Assembly: GCF_910592395.1 (NCBI RefSeq)
Contig: NC_088317.1
Span: 12,028,001 to 12,092,000, forward strand
DNA: 64,000 nucleotides
Direction: 5' to 3'
From: Lineus longissimus
Taxonomy: Eukaryota > Nemertea > Pilidiophora > Heteronemertea > Lineidae
Below the pieces are notes generated by a model that worked only from the letters and a program-made list of their open reading frames with translations, made no database searches and was not told the DNA's origin. Of this stretch, positions 9,359 to 17,039 are shown one piece after another. The translations under genes were made by a program, and so were the position numbers. Position 1 is the first letter of the stretch, and each line of letters begins with the position of its first letter.

Positions 9359-10516
9359 ATGGATGGAGCAATATTTGATAATCAAAATGGTATGATGAAT
9401 CAAAATGGTATGATGAATCATGATAATATGATGAATCAGAATATTCAGAAGTTTTTGTATTATTTGCATCAAAATAATATGTTAAATCAAAATCTGATAA
9501 ATCAGATTATGTTAAATCAAAATATGATAAATCAGTTTATCTTAAATCAAAACATGGAAAATCAAAATATGATAAATCAGAATAATATGATGAATCAAAA
9601 TATGGAAAATCAGAATAATATGATGAATCAAAACATGGAAAATCAACCTACAATTTATTGTGTTAAGTGCTGTGAAAATAAACCTGAAATTAATTTTGAA
9701 AAGAACAGGCGTAATAAACTACTTGATTACTGTAAAGAATGTGGTTCAAGTAAAATCAAGGGATGTAATAAATGTTATGAAAATAAATTACTAAGTGATG
9801 GTGAATTTGGTAAAGACGGAAATAGAGGTAACTGCAGATCATGTTTTAATTCATATTACAAAAAGGATTACCTTGACCAAAATGGTAATAGAGACAGACA
9901 CAAAATTAGAGTTGGTCTAAACCGCATTTCTAAGGGAGAGTGTACTCGAGCTCTGCTCTCAGGACGAAGTACTACCGGTAATTCATCATTCAATCTAGGA
10001 TGTACAGACATTTTCTTCTCACAGTGGTTAAAGTACCAGAGGAGTCTATCTCCAATAGGACAAAGTCCCGAGAACAGAGTTCGAATAGTAGAAGAAGAGT
10101 TGGATCATGTCTTACCAATCAAGGAATTCAAAGATAAACCTGAACTGTGCTTTGCTTGGTTTAACATGAGACCAATGTCTAAAACACAAAACAGACAGAA
10201 GAGTGCTAAAGTAGACTACACACTATTTAAGGATCAATTGGATAGGTCAATGGATTTCATGGTAAAAATGAGAAGTGAAAACTGGTTTGTCTTTCGAGAC
10301 CAGGATGTAATACCAAATTGGAAAATAGTGATATCACAGCATTTCGGGGATTATCTTCGTGATGAAAATATGATTCTGCTTGATAGATTATCGAATTTAA
10401 ATAATAACATGAGAATGAACCAGAACATTAACATATGTAGTCAGACAGAAATCATAAACGAGATGATTAAGTTGAATAATAGACTTGAAAGAAATTTACT
10501 CTTTGCAGTGAATTGA
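9359..10516 (+). CDS. Zinc-ribbon, HNH-like nuclease with Asn/Met-rich head
   Basis: A 385-residue protein. Residues about 8-95 are a repetitive NQN/MMNQN tract. Next come clustered CxxC pairs (CVKCCENK, CKECG, CNKCYENK, CRSCF), likely zinc ribbons. Near residue 245 lies LDHVLPIKEF and then WFNMRPMSKTQNRQKS, matching the DH...N core of HNH endonucleases. Function is inferred: a DNA nuclease or DNA-binding factor of the element. Two palindrome units lie in the gene: at 9944-9973 (inserted in frame, absent from the second polinton) and at 10058-10082 (shared). The Asn/Met tract is also absent from the copy at 56510. Confidence 0.6.
   Translation: MDGAIFDNQNGMMNQNGMMNHDNMMNQNIQKFLYYLHQNNMLNQNLINQIMLNQNMINQFILNQNMENQNMINQNNMMNQNMENQNNMMNQNMENQPTIYCVKCCENKPEINFEKNRRNKLLDYCKECGSSKIKGCNKCYENKLLSDGEFGKDGNRGNCRSCFNSYYKKDYLDQNGNRDRHKIRVGLNRISKGECTRALLSGRSTTGNSSFNLGCTDIFFSQWLKYQRSLSPIGQSPENRVRIVEEELDHVLPIKEFKDKPELCFAWFNMRPMSKTQNRQKSAKVDYTLFKDQLDRSMDFMVKMRSENWFVFRDQDVIPNWKIVISQHFGDYLRDENMILLDRLSNLNNNMRMNQNINICSQTEIINEMIKLNNRLERNLLFAVN
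9944..9973. repeat. In-frame 30-bp palindrome insertion
   Basis: GAGC-TCT-GCTC then GGAC-GAA-GT lies between the codons TGTACT and GGTAAT. The homologous gene at 56902 reads straight from TGTACT to GGTAAC, so exactly 30 bp (10 codons) is extra here. TACT on both sides of the core may be a target duplication. Confidence 0.85.
10058..10082. repeat. Palindrome unit with GAAC/GTTC arm
   Basis: GGAC-AAA-GTCC (10058-10068) and GAAC-AGA-GTTC (10072-10082). Both arms of the second hairpin differ from the common GAGC/GCTC form, so base pairing is kept. The same unit is present, and tandemly doubled, in the second polinton at 56987-57041. Confidence 0.85.
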
Positions 10517-10535
10517 TTTTATTTTACTTAATTAA

Positions 10536-10805
10536 ATGAATAGAACTTGGGGTTACACAAAACGACCACGTAATTGGAAAGAAAGATTAGAACGATTTCA
10601 TAGAGAATTAGAGGCAGAAGTAGAGTCAAAGTTGGAGCCTGGTCCCGAAAAACCTTTAAAACCTGCTGGGCCTGCTGGGACAGAAAAACCTGTTGGGTCA
10701 GAAAAACCTTTAAAATTTAATGTACTTCAAAAACCTGTAGTGTCTGTAGGATCAACACTAAACACTAGAAATGACAGAACAACTGATTCTAGTTATTCCC
10801 ACTAA
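10536..10805 (+). CDS. Small basic, Pro/Lys-rich hypothetical protein (89 aa)
   Basis: Starts in TAAATG with MNRTWGYTKRPRNWKERL, a strongly basic, Trp-containing head, then a degenerate EKPLKPA-type repeat and the tail TTDSSYSH. No domain is recognised. The copy at 57363 is intact with the same head and tail but a different number of repeat units. This indicates a real gene with a length-variable middle. A DNA-binding or scaffold role would be a guess. Confidence 0.65.
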   Translation: MNRTWGYTKRPRNWKERLERFHRELEAEVESKLEPGPEKPLKPAGPAGTEKPVGSEKPLKFNVLQKPVVSVGSTLNTRNDRTTDSSYSH

Positions 10806-10809
10806 TTAA

Positions 10810-11469
10810 ATGGATGGAGACAATAAGGTTTATCCAGATTTAAGTAATTTAAATTCTGAAAGTCATTTGAACTATGAAAGGTCTGAAAAGCATACAGAAA
10901 GTAACCCTTAGGCTTTCAGACTACAACAAATATGTGAGGTTAAGAGTTTCTTAGAAAGCGAGATTGAATTTAGAAGAAAGATATTTTCAAAGTACAAAAA
11001 AGCATTTAGCGTAATTACTGGCATTAGCCATTTCCTTAATTTTGCCAGCGTTGCAGCCGGATCTGTTGGTGTTTCCGCTCTAGCTGGTGTCATCACGGCA
11101 CCGATAGGCTTAGCTTTGGGTGGCGTAACAATAGGTAGTGCCATTATTTCATCAGCCTTAGGCTGGGAGAAAAAGAATATTCTTAAGAAAATTGAAAAGC
11201 ATGAGAATATCAGAATGTTGGCAATTTCAAAACTGAACACAATCAATGATTTGGTTAGTAAAGCCTTAACCGATTCTCACATATCTACAGATGAGTTTAC
11301 TTTGATTCTCAAGGAGAAGGAGAAATACATTTCGATGAAAAATGCCATTAGGAAAAAACAAAGGGAGGCAAGTTCAGCTGTTGATGTAGAGTCTTTAAAG
11401 AAGACTTTTTTAGAAGAAGGAAAAAAACTAGCACAGACAGAGATGCTAGAAAAACTAAAAGTTCAGTAA
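10810..11469 (+). pseudogene. Glycine-rich membrane/helical protein with nonsense codon
   Basis: The gene starts in TAAATG at 10810 and would encode about 219 residues. An in-frame TAG at 10909-10911 interrupts it; the second polinton has CAG there. Downstream the frame is open: a glycine/alanine-rich hydrophobic stretch (AAGSVGVSALAGVITAPIGLA-type, about residues 78-120) then a charged helix with IKKIEKHE-like and LILKEKEKY phrases. Hydrophobic plus helical layout suggests a membrane-associated virion protein; function unknown. Translation could restart at the ATG at 11116, giving a 117-residue C-terminal part. The stop is the only clear defect in this polinton. Confidence 0.75.
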
Positions 11470-11600
11470 ATCAAACAGGACCCGGACTACGTCCTAATCC
11501 TAATGTGGTGTATCACTATCACTATTATCATGACTTCGGTGTTAGGGATGAATTTCACCAAGTAACACTACCATCAGCACCACCCTATTCATTAGTTTAA
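11466..11600 (+). CDS. Tiny His/Tyr/Pro-rich open frame
   Basis: A frame of about 44 codons, open from inside the preceding gene to a stop at 11598-11600. It encodes VVYHYHYYHD and ends LPSAPPYS. No ATG lies nearby in this copy. The second polinton has a corresponding frame (59951-60146) with VHYHYYYPQPLP and LPSAPPMY that begins at an ATG overlapping the upstream stop. Similar residues at both ends in two diverged copies suggest a real small protein. Confidence 0.4.
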   Translation, partial: VNQTGPGLRPNPNVVYHYHYYHDFGVRDEFHQVTLPSAPPYSLV

Positions 11601-11720
11601 TCGAGCTCTGCTCTCAAGACGAAGTCCTAATCAAACTTTGTTCTCTGGACGTAGTCCTAATCGAACTTTGTTCTCTGGACGTAGTCGTACTAGGACAAAG
11701 TCCAGAGAGCAAAGCTCGAC
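11601..11720. repeat. Four abutting 30-bp palindrome units at convergent gene junction
   Basis: Units begin at 11601, 11631, 11661 (same orientation) and 11691 (inverted), with an exact 30-bp period. The second and third have a GTTC right arm, with AAAC and GAAC left arms respectively; the first and last have GAGC/GCTC. The block lies between the last rightward gene and the stop codon of the leftward polymerase gene, so it could act in transcript ending or be tolerated there. Confidence 0.9.
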
Positions 11721-14700
11721 TCAAGCGAAGTTTGAATCGCTGTAATCTATGTAGCCTTCATAATACATTCCAAATGGTAAGGTGCTTATTCCATCTTCAA
11801 GTATGAACCTCTTGTCATCAAAAGGACTGAGGCTTTTTTTGTCAACTTCTTCCAAATAGATTTGGTGTTTATCTGATCTTAAGTGTCTCATCTTGTGGTA
11901 AAATGACCTACTCTTTTCAAGACAATCAACATAGTCATCAAATGAGATATTTCTCCTTACTACATTCTTGGCAATACCCTTCAATTTCTTAGAATCGTAA
12001 TCTTTTGCTCTGTAAGCGTACATCTTACTTCTCAGGGCAATGAATTCAGTCATCTCTACTCCTCCTAGCTCATCCTTAAAGTAGCCTGGTACCTTCTTCT
12101 TACTGGTATCATAGAGTGGATGATCTTTTGGATAATTACTGAAGTCAAAATAGTGTTTCAACTCCTTTAAGTCTTTAGTTAAGTCATCAGTATTAATGTT
12201 AAGTACAAAGGAATCTGTATCTAGATACAGCAGTTCAATATTTTTCTCACCAAAGTACGGTTGAAGAACTTCATAATAGAATTCATACATTAATAATTTA
12301 GACAATTCAAGTACTGAAGCTCCTATGTAGATTGGTTTGTTGAATTTCATTGATGTTTTCCTCATGCTAATAGCAGCATTATGTTCGTCAAATACGCATA
12401 TCGATGAAAACCTGGGATTGGCCATTACATTCCTGGCTCTCTCCCCGTCCGATACAAATTCAATTTCAACCCTGTTCCTTACATTCTCACAAGTTTTTCC
12501 ATAGAACGCATTGTTCATCAGTTTAAAATAGTCTTTCTCAAAATCAGTCTTAGAATCCATACGTCTTTTAGTGTTAAAATCAATGTATGGTGCTAACCAC
12601 TTTGATTGTTTAAAGCTTATCACTGAATGAACCCTCTTAAGTACCATTCCGTGCTTTAGGTAAAATTGTAGCATTCTGTAATGCACTATGTAATTAGTTT
12701 TATCCTTTTGTGTTAGTATTAGTTTCTCTACATTTGATCTTTTATCATCGCCCAGTAACTCTCTCTGGTAAGGACTTAATTCATCATCTTCAATAAAGAG
12801 AGATTCGGGACAGAATGGAAAGTTCCTTGACTTAAATTTAATATTTCCTGGATACTCCAAATCAACCTCTAAAAAGTAGCCTACTTCACTATCACTTGGA
12901 ATTGCCATAATCTGCTCTTTACTGATAACATTCATTTTAAGTCGAGCTTTGTCCTGAGAGCATAGCTCGAGTGGATCAATATCTATCATTTCAAAACTAC
13001 CATAGGGTTGAGGTTCCATCATGGACCAGCCGTAGAGATTATTTGCGTCTATGTAGAGTAGTTTGTGGTGTTCATCTGCCTTGACATGTCTTGTTCCCAT
13101 AACACCCGGAATTCCACCTCGTATTGCTTTCTCAAAAGTAAGTAAAATGTTGGTATCGGTCAGTAGTTCTAGGTTTATTCCTGTGTACTTCAAACCAGCT
13201 TGCCAGGTTAGGCCTGGTGCCGAGTAACAGTGACAGGGATCTATCTGAAAGTAGTTCAAATTGACATCCCTGAATTTCTCAAATAAATCAGCTAAAAGGA
13301 TCACATCAGTTTTGAGGTAGAGGTCAATGAACTCACCGTGATTCCTGATCTTGAAATGATCCCATATTACCTTAGCCTCATCATAGGCAGAATCAGGTGC
13401 CATTTCATTTTTCAATTCGTCAAAAAACATAGACTTTTCTAGGTAAGTAACATTGTAGCTTTCATGTGATGTGTAAAAAGAGTAAGGTACTGAACCCTTC
13501 TTCCTCAATAGCTTAAAGTCAGTGGTATTTGGGAACAGCTGTCTGGTAATTTTAAAATCATCATCCAACATTGATTTGGTTATGTTGTCTAAACTGGACT
13601 GCAGGAATCTGTACGAGTCCAAAAACCTGAAACAACCGAACTGAAATGAAATGTATTCCTCTGATGTTTTGGCAAGTATTTTCAGTTTCTTGTACTTCGG
13701 TAGCTTATTCATTAATTCTTTAATAAATAAGTGAGAATCGTAATTACTGAGATTGTGAAAAAACACTGGAACAAACATAGCTTTCTTTTCATTCAAATTA
13801 CACGAGTTGTGAGCAGCACCTCGATATCTACCACAGTAGTGATCATGATCCTTGACCTTGTCAAATCCCAAAGGTTGATTACAATAGTAACAATGTGTCT
13901 CTAATTGATATTTATGCCAGTCTTCATCTGTCATTGTTAGAGGAAAGTTACAGTTCAATAAATTAGAGAATTGTTCTTCCATCCTGATTAACCAATTACA
14001 GAACACATCTACAACATCAGCACCCCTGTGAGACACATACTGGCTACTGTAAAGGTGTGTGTAGTCTGAGTGAACATAAACACCAACAGCTGATGCATTT
14101 TGTTTAAAAAGTTTCTTTGAACTCGGTTCTTTCATCATAGGTGGCTCTACTGATACTACTGGTATGTTGCCTTCGGCAGAAGAACAAGGTTCGCTTATCG
14201 CTTCGAAATCAGCATAGATCACAAACGGAACTCTATTTTTGAATGAGTGTTTTTCAAATTTAATTTGTGACCATTTACTGTTAGGTGGAGGCAAAGTAAT
14301 CTTACAGTAATCGTGTTCTCCACATTTCTTTTTATGTTTATCTAGTGTTGACTTCCTGTAAAAGTAATTCATGCATCTCCTGCAAAGATACACTCTATGA
14401 GCTAGTGTCCTGAAGAAAAGATTGATGTCTCTTATGTACATGAAATGGTCCTTGAAATACAACAGATCGATGACATCATCATCATCATAATTCTTGGACA
14501 GGTAGAGAGGTTCTAGTTTTGCCTCACAGGTGCTCTTAGCCCATTCGTTCTCTAACTTGAACACATTAATCTTGAGATTATTATCACTCTCTATCTTAGG
14601 GATATCCTTTTGAATACATACAGGAAATGATTTGATTTTGATATCGGTAGTGATATTGAATGTACTCTCGAGCTCTGCTCTCAGGACAAAGTCCGTCTCT

Positions 14701-15404
14701 GGATTTTCTTTCAGATATTTAGCGGCCAATAAAGACCAGAGAAAACATTTATTGTCATTTGATTCCACATTTATTACTGCTTTTGTTTTAAATGGTAATT
14801 TAGTGTAATGACCACCTTTACACCTCTTGTAAGAACAGATGGTCATGTTACAAGACTCTATTTTATTTAAAGTAAGTCCAGAACCTTGAAAGTACCTTTC
14901 CTCAATCTGTGTCTTAATGTAGTTTAACTGGTTGGTTATGGCATAAATTGCCTGGTTCCTTGAAATTATGCTTTCCATTGGAGACTGTATGGGGTGTGTT
15001 ACACTTTCACCCTGACGATCAAACTGAGCAAATACTGATATGCTAATTTTGTGATGGTAATCATTGAGTTGAAATAATACCTCCTCTAATTTATCTCTGT
15101 ATTCATACACTTGTTTAGCTTCTCTGTCAATCTTCAAACAAATGGTGACTACAGGCTTGCCAAATTGTTTTACTATTTCTATTCCACTCACTTTCTTTTT
15201 GCCATCTAGCTCATTTTCCTCAAATGCAAGTTTCTTATCCATAGTTTTAGGGATCAGTGATGGGGCTCGGGGTTGAGCAATAGGGACATAATCCGGATTT
15301 AATTTACTTAAGTGACCTTTGGTTCTCCTGTGAATAGCCATATTATTGTAGGATATGTACTTGTCACATGTAGTGCAAAGTATTTTCTGATTCTTATCAG
15401 TCAT
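11721..15404 (-). CDS. polB: Protein-primed family B DNA polymerase
   Basis: About 1227 residues from the ATG at 15404; an upstream TTG extension to 15437 is less likely. Zinc-finger-like CTTCDKYISYNNMAIHRR opens the protein and a second CRRCMNYFYRK lies near 340. The 3'-5' exonuclease shows YADFEA (about 397), HNLSNYDSHLF (about 553) and YLKTDVILLADLF (about 695). Polymerase motif A is YIDANNLYGWSM (about 786), motif B NNAFYGKT (about 965) and motif C YLDTDSF (about 1061). Family knowledge says such enzymes start synthesis from a terminal protein at the element ends. All motifs are intact. Palindrome units sit in frame at 12943-12970 and 14669-14698. No intein is present. Confidence 0.96.
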   Translation of the reverse strand: MTDKNQKILCTTCDKYISYNNMAIHRRTKGHLSKLNPDYVPIAQPRAPSLIPKTMDKKLAFEENELDGKKKVSGIEIVKQFGKPVVTICLKIDREAKQVYEYRDKLEEVLFQLNDYHHKISISVFAQFDRQGESVTHPIQSPMESIISRNQAIYAITNQLNYIKTQIEERYFQGSGLTLNKIESCNMTICSYKRCKGGHYTKLPFKTKAVINVESNDNKCFLWSLLAAKYLKENPETDFVLRAELESTFNITTDIKIKSFPVCIQKDIPKIESDNNLKINVFKLENEWAKSTCEAKLEPLYLSKNYDDDDVIDLLYFKDHFMYIRDINLFFRTLAHRVYLCRRCMNYFYRKSTLDKHKKKCGEHDYCKITLPPPNSKWSQIKFEKHSFKNRVPFVIYADFEAISEPCSSAEGNIPVVSVEPPMMKEPSSKKLFKQNASAVGVYVHSDYTHLYSSQYVSHRGADVVDVFCNWLIRMEEQFSNLLNCNFPLTMTDEDWHKYQLETHCYYCNQPLGFDKVKDHDHYCGRYRGAAHNSCNLNEKKAMFVPVFFHNLSNYDSHLFIKELMNKLPKYKKLKILAKTSEEYISFQFGCFRFLDSYRFLQSSLDNITKSMLDDDFKITRQLFPNTTDFKLLRKKGSVPYSFYTSHESYNVTYLEKSMFFDELKNEMAPDSAYDEAKVIWDHFKIRNHGEFIDLYLKTDVILLADLFEKFRDVNLNYFQIDPCHCYSAPGLTWQAGLKYTGINLELLTDTNILLTFEKAIRGGIPGVMGTRHVKADEHHKLLYIDANNLYGWSMMEPQPYGSFEMIDIDPLELCSQDKARLKMNVISKEQIMAIPSDSEVGYFLEVDLEYPGNIKFKSRNFPFCPESLFIEDDELSPYQRELLGDDKRSNVEKLILTQKDKTNYIVHYRMLQFYLKHGMVLKRVHSVISFKQSKWLAPYIDFNTKRRMDSKTDFEKDYFKLMNNAFYGKTCENVRNRVEIEFVSDGERARNVMANPRFSSICVFDEHNAAISMRKTSMKFNKPIYIGASVLELSKLLMYEFYYEVLQPYFGEKNIELLYLDTDSFVLNINTDDLTKDLKELKHYFDFSNYPKDHPLYDTSKKKVPGYFKDELGGVEMTEFIALRSKMYAYRAKDYDSKKLKGIAKNVVRRNISFDDYVDCLEKSRSFYHKMRHLRSDKHQIYLEEVDKKSLSPFDDKRFILEDGISTLPFGMYYEGYIDYSDSNFA
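12943..12970. repeat. Degenerate palindrome unit in polB
   Basis: TCGAGC-TTT-GTCC followed by TGA-GAGC-ATA-GCTC. It looks like two overlapped or recombined units. It lies in frame between conserved polymerase motifs A and B, in a probable surface loop. Confidence 0.7.
14669..14698. repeat. 30-bp palindrome unit in polB N-terminal region
   Basis: GAGC-TCT-GCTC then TCA and GGAC-AAA-GTCC. It is read in frame by the polymerase (as DFVLRAELE on the minus strand), well outside the exonuclease and polymerase motifs. Confidence 0.88.
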
Positions 15405-15460
15405 TCTATTTATTAGATTAAAATTTATTAAATTCAATAAATATCTTGAATTAAATAGAA

Positions 15461-16411
15461 ATGGACTTCATAATCAATGAACAAGAATGTAATGAAGCCA
15501 AATTTGAGTACTACTTAACAGACCAATTAGACATAAAATCCATTACTTTGAAATCGATAACCTTTTACAATTCATGGTGGACAGGTGATTTTCTACCAGA
15601 GGGAGTAAGGATTTTCTCATTTCTAGTCGAAATAACCAGAATTACAAAACATGAGCCCTTAGATAAACAATTATGGTGTAGGACATTATTTGCTCCTGGA
15701 CTTGAAACAGATACACTTGAAAAGGAAGTCATGAAAATTTGCCAACGGCATTTGGAAAATGATTCTACCACAACTAAAGACACCATTACTCAATACACAT
15801 TTCCATACTCTCGACATTTTAGTTTAAGTGAGTTTTGTGAGGTATGGCAAAAATACATAAAAGAAATTGGAATAAGCCATGTGAAAATTTACTGTGATAA
15901 CAATAATTACATAACCCTTGAACTTACAGAGGATAAAGAGTACCCTCTGAAAGTAGACAAGTTAGATAAAAATGAAAAAATCAAGATTGAGAGAAACACA
16001 GAAGGTTTTCAAATAAGCAAAACCATAAGAGAGGTGATAGAAAAACAGCTCACAGTGGTGAATGAGTGGTTTGGCTTTAAGCAAACTAAATTCACCAAGA
16101 AAGGAAAATACTACTCCACAAGACCACTCAACTTTTACAGGAAATATCTATTCCTGCAAGCTAATTTGGTTGACAAAGCTAATACCCTCTACAACAATAA
16201 ACCATCTAACATTTTCTGCATCATACCTGTAGAAGATGGTGACCAAATAAAAATGCAGCGATACGAACCGAATTGTAAGAAAACGATAAATAAGTGTACT
16301 AATCACATAAAATTCGAAATCACTGATGAGAATGGTAAGCTAGTTAATTTCAGAGGAACAGAGGTTTCTTTAGAGTTAAGAATCGAGCTTTGCTCTCAAG
16401 ACGAAGTCTGA
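15461..16411 (+). CDS. Second penton-like capsid protein (316 aa)
   Basis: Divergent from polB, starting in AATAGAAATGG. It has beta-rich ends, ITLKSITFYNSWW near residue 30 and FEITDENGKLVNFRG near the C terminus. The ending resembles LTDEKGEIIDLNG of the 255-residue protein at 6201. The middle (about 45-200) is different and larger. Likely a second single jelly-roll or spike/penton paralogue; a fibre-like role is possible. The last residues come from the 30-bp palindrome, which provides the tail and stop. No copy remains in the truncated second polinton. Confidence 0.5.
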   Translation: MDFIINEQECNEAKFEYYLTDQLDIKSITLKSITFYNSWWTGDFLPEGVRIFSFLVEITRITKHEPLDKQLWCRTLFAPGLETDTLEKEVMKICQRHLENDSTTTKDTITQYTFPYSRHFSLSEFCEVWQKYIKEIGISHVKIYCDNNNYITLELTEDKEYPLKVDKLDKNEKIKIERNTEGFQISKTIREVIEKQLTVVNEWFGFKQTKFTKKGKYYSTRPLNFYRKYLFLQANLVDKANTLYNNKPSNIFCIIPVEDGDQIKMQRYEPNCKKTINKCTNHIKFEITDENGKLVNFRGTEVSLELRIELCSQDEV

Positions 16412-16472
16412 CTGAGACAAGGTCCAGAGAACAAAGCTTGACTCGAGCAGAGCTCTCAGGACGAAGTCCGAC
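16383..16472. repeat. Three abutting palindrome units, alternating orientation
   Basis: Units of exactly 30 bp begin at 16383 (forward), 16413 (inverted, GGTCC/GAAC variant) and 16443 (forward, GAGC-AGA-GCTC and GGAC-GAA-GTCC). The first forms the 3' end of the gene at 15461. Confidence 0.88.
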
Positions 16473-16548
16473 CACCTGATGAGATCATTCCATTAAAGGA
16501 ATAGTACATTTCTTCTCTTTAACTACAGGTTTAACAAGAGGGTTAAAT

Positions 16549-16628
16549 CGGACTTCGTCCTGAGAGCATTGCTCGATTGATCCCTTCATGACTGCTTCAT
16601 TCGGACTTTGTCCAGAGAGCATAGCTCG
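16549..16628. repeat. Two inverted-orientation palindrome units
   Basis: GGAC-TTC-GTCC/GAGC-ATT-GCTC at 16550-16574 and GGAC-TTT-GTCC/GAGC-ATA-GCTC at 16603-16627. Both are in the intergenic gap between converging genes. Confidence 0.9.
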
Positions 16629-16654
16629 ATTCAAGCCTGATCGCTGCTCTTTAC

Positions 16655-16990
16655 TTACTTTTTAGGAAGTTTCTTAAACATGATAAATGATGCTAAAATA
16701 ATTGCACCTAAACCTAGTACATAGACATAAGTATTACTACTAGATTCACGCAGTGATACATCAGTATTTTGAGATTGTGGTTCTTCTTCCTCTAATTCTT
16801 CTTCCTCCTTTTCCACAACTCTGTTGTTTGGTGAGGAGTCCTGTACTTTAAATGTCGTCTTATCCTTTTTTATCCTCTTAAATTCCTTGGATCTTCTACC
16901 CAGTTCTCTAGACCATGCTAATTGTTTCTCTGATCGAGGTTTCTTAGACACTGAAACTTTAGTAGTATCAGTTACAGTTTCAAGTTCCAT
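16655..16990 (-). CDS. Tail-anchored small membrane protein (111 aa)
   Basis: Starts in TAAATG. A basic, Lys/Arg-rich half (residues 10-55) is followed by an acidic EEEELEEEE run and a single C-terminal transmembrane segment (YVLGLGAIILASFIMF) with a KKLPKK tail. The topology suggests a tail-anchored protein. No family is recognised. It lies among the right-half leftward genes. Confidence 0.65.
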   Translation of the reverse strand: MELETVTDTTKVSVSKKPRSEKQLAWSRELGRRSKEFKRIKKDKTTFKVQDSSPNNRVVEKEEEELEEEEPQSQNTDVSLRESSSNTYVYVLGLGAIILASFIMFKKLPKK

Positions 16991-17039
16991 TTATCTTGGC
17001 CGAATTTAATTCGAACTATGTTCTCATAACCAGGTTAAT

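Noticed and set aside
11601-11720. Hammerhead or other self-cleaving ribozyme
   Set aside because: The units contain no CUGAUGA plus GAAA core in the required order; only two short hairpins are supported.
11721-15404. Intein in polB
   Set aside because: Polymerase motifs are normally spaced and no splicing motifs are seen.
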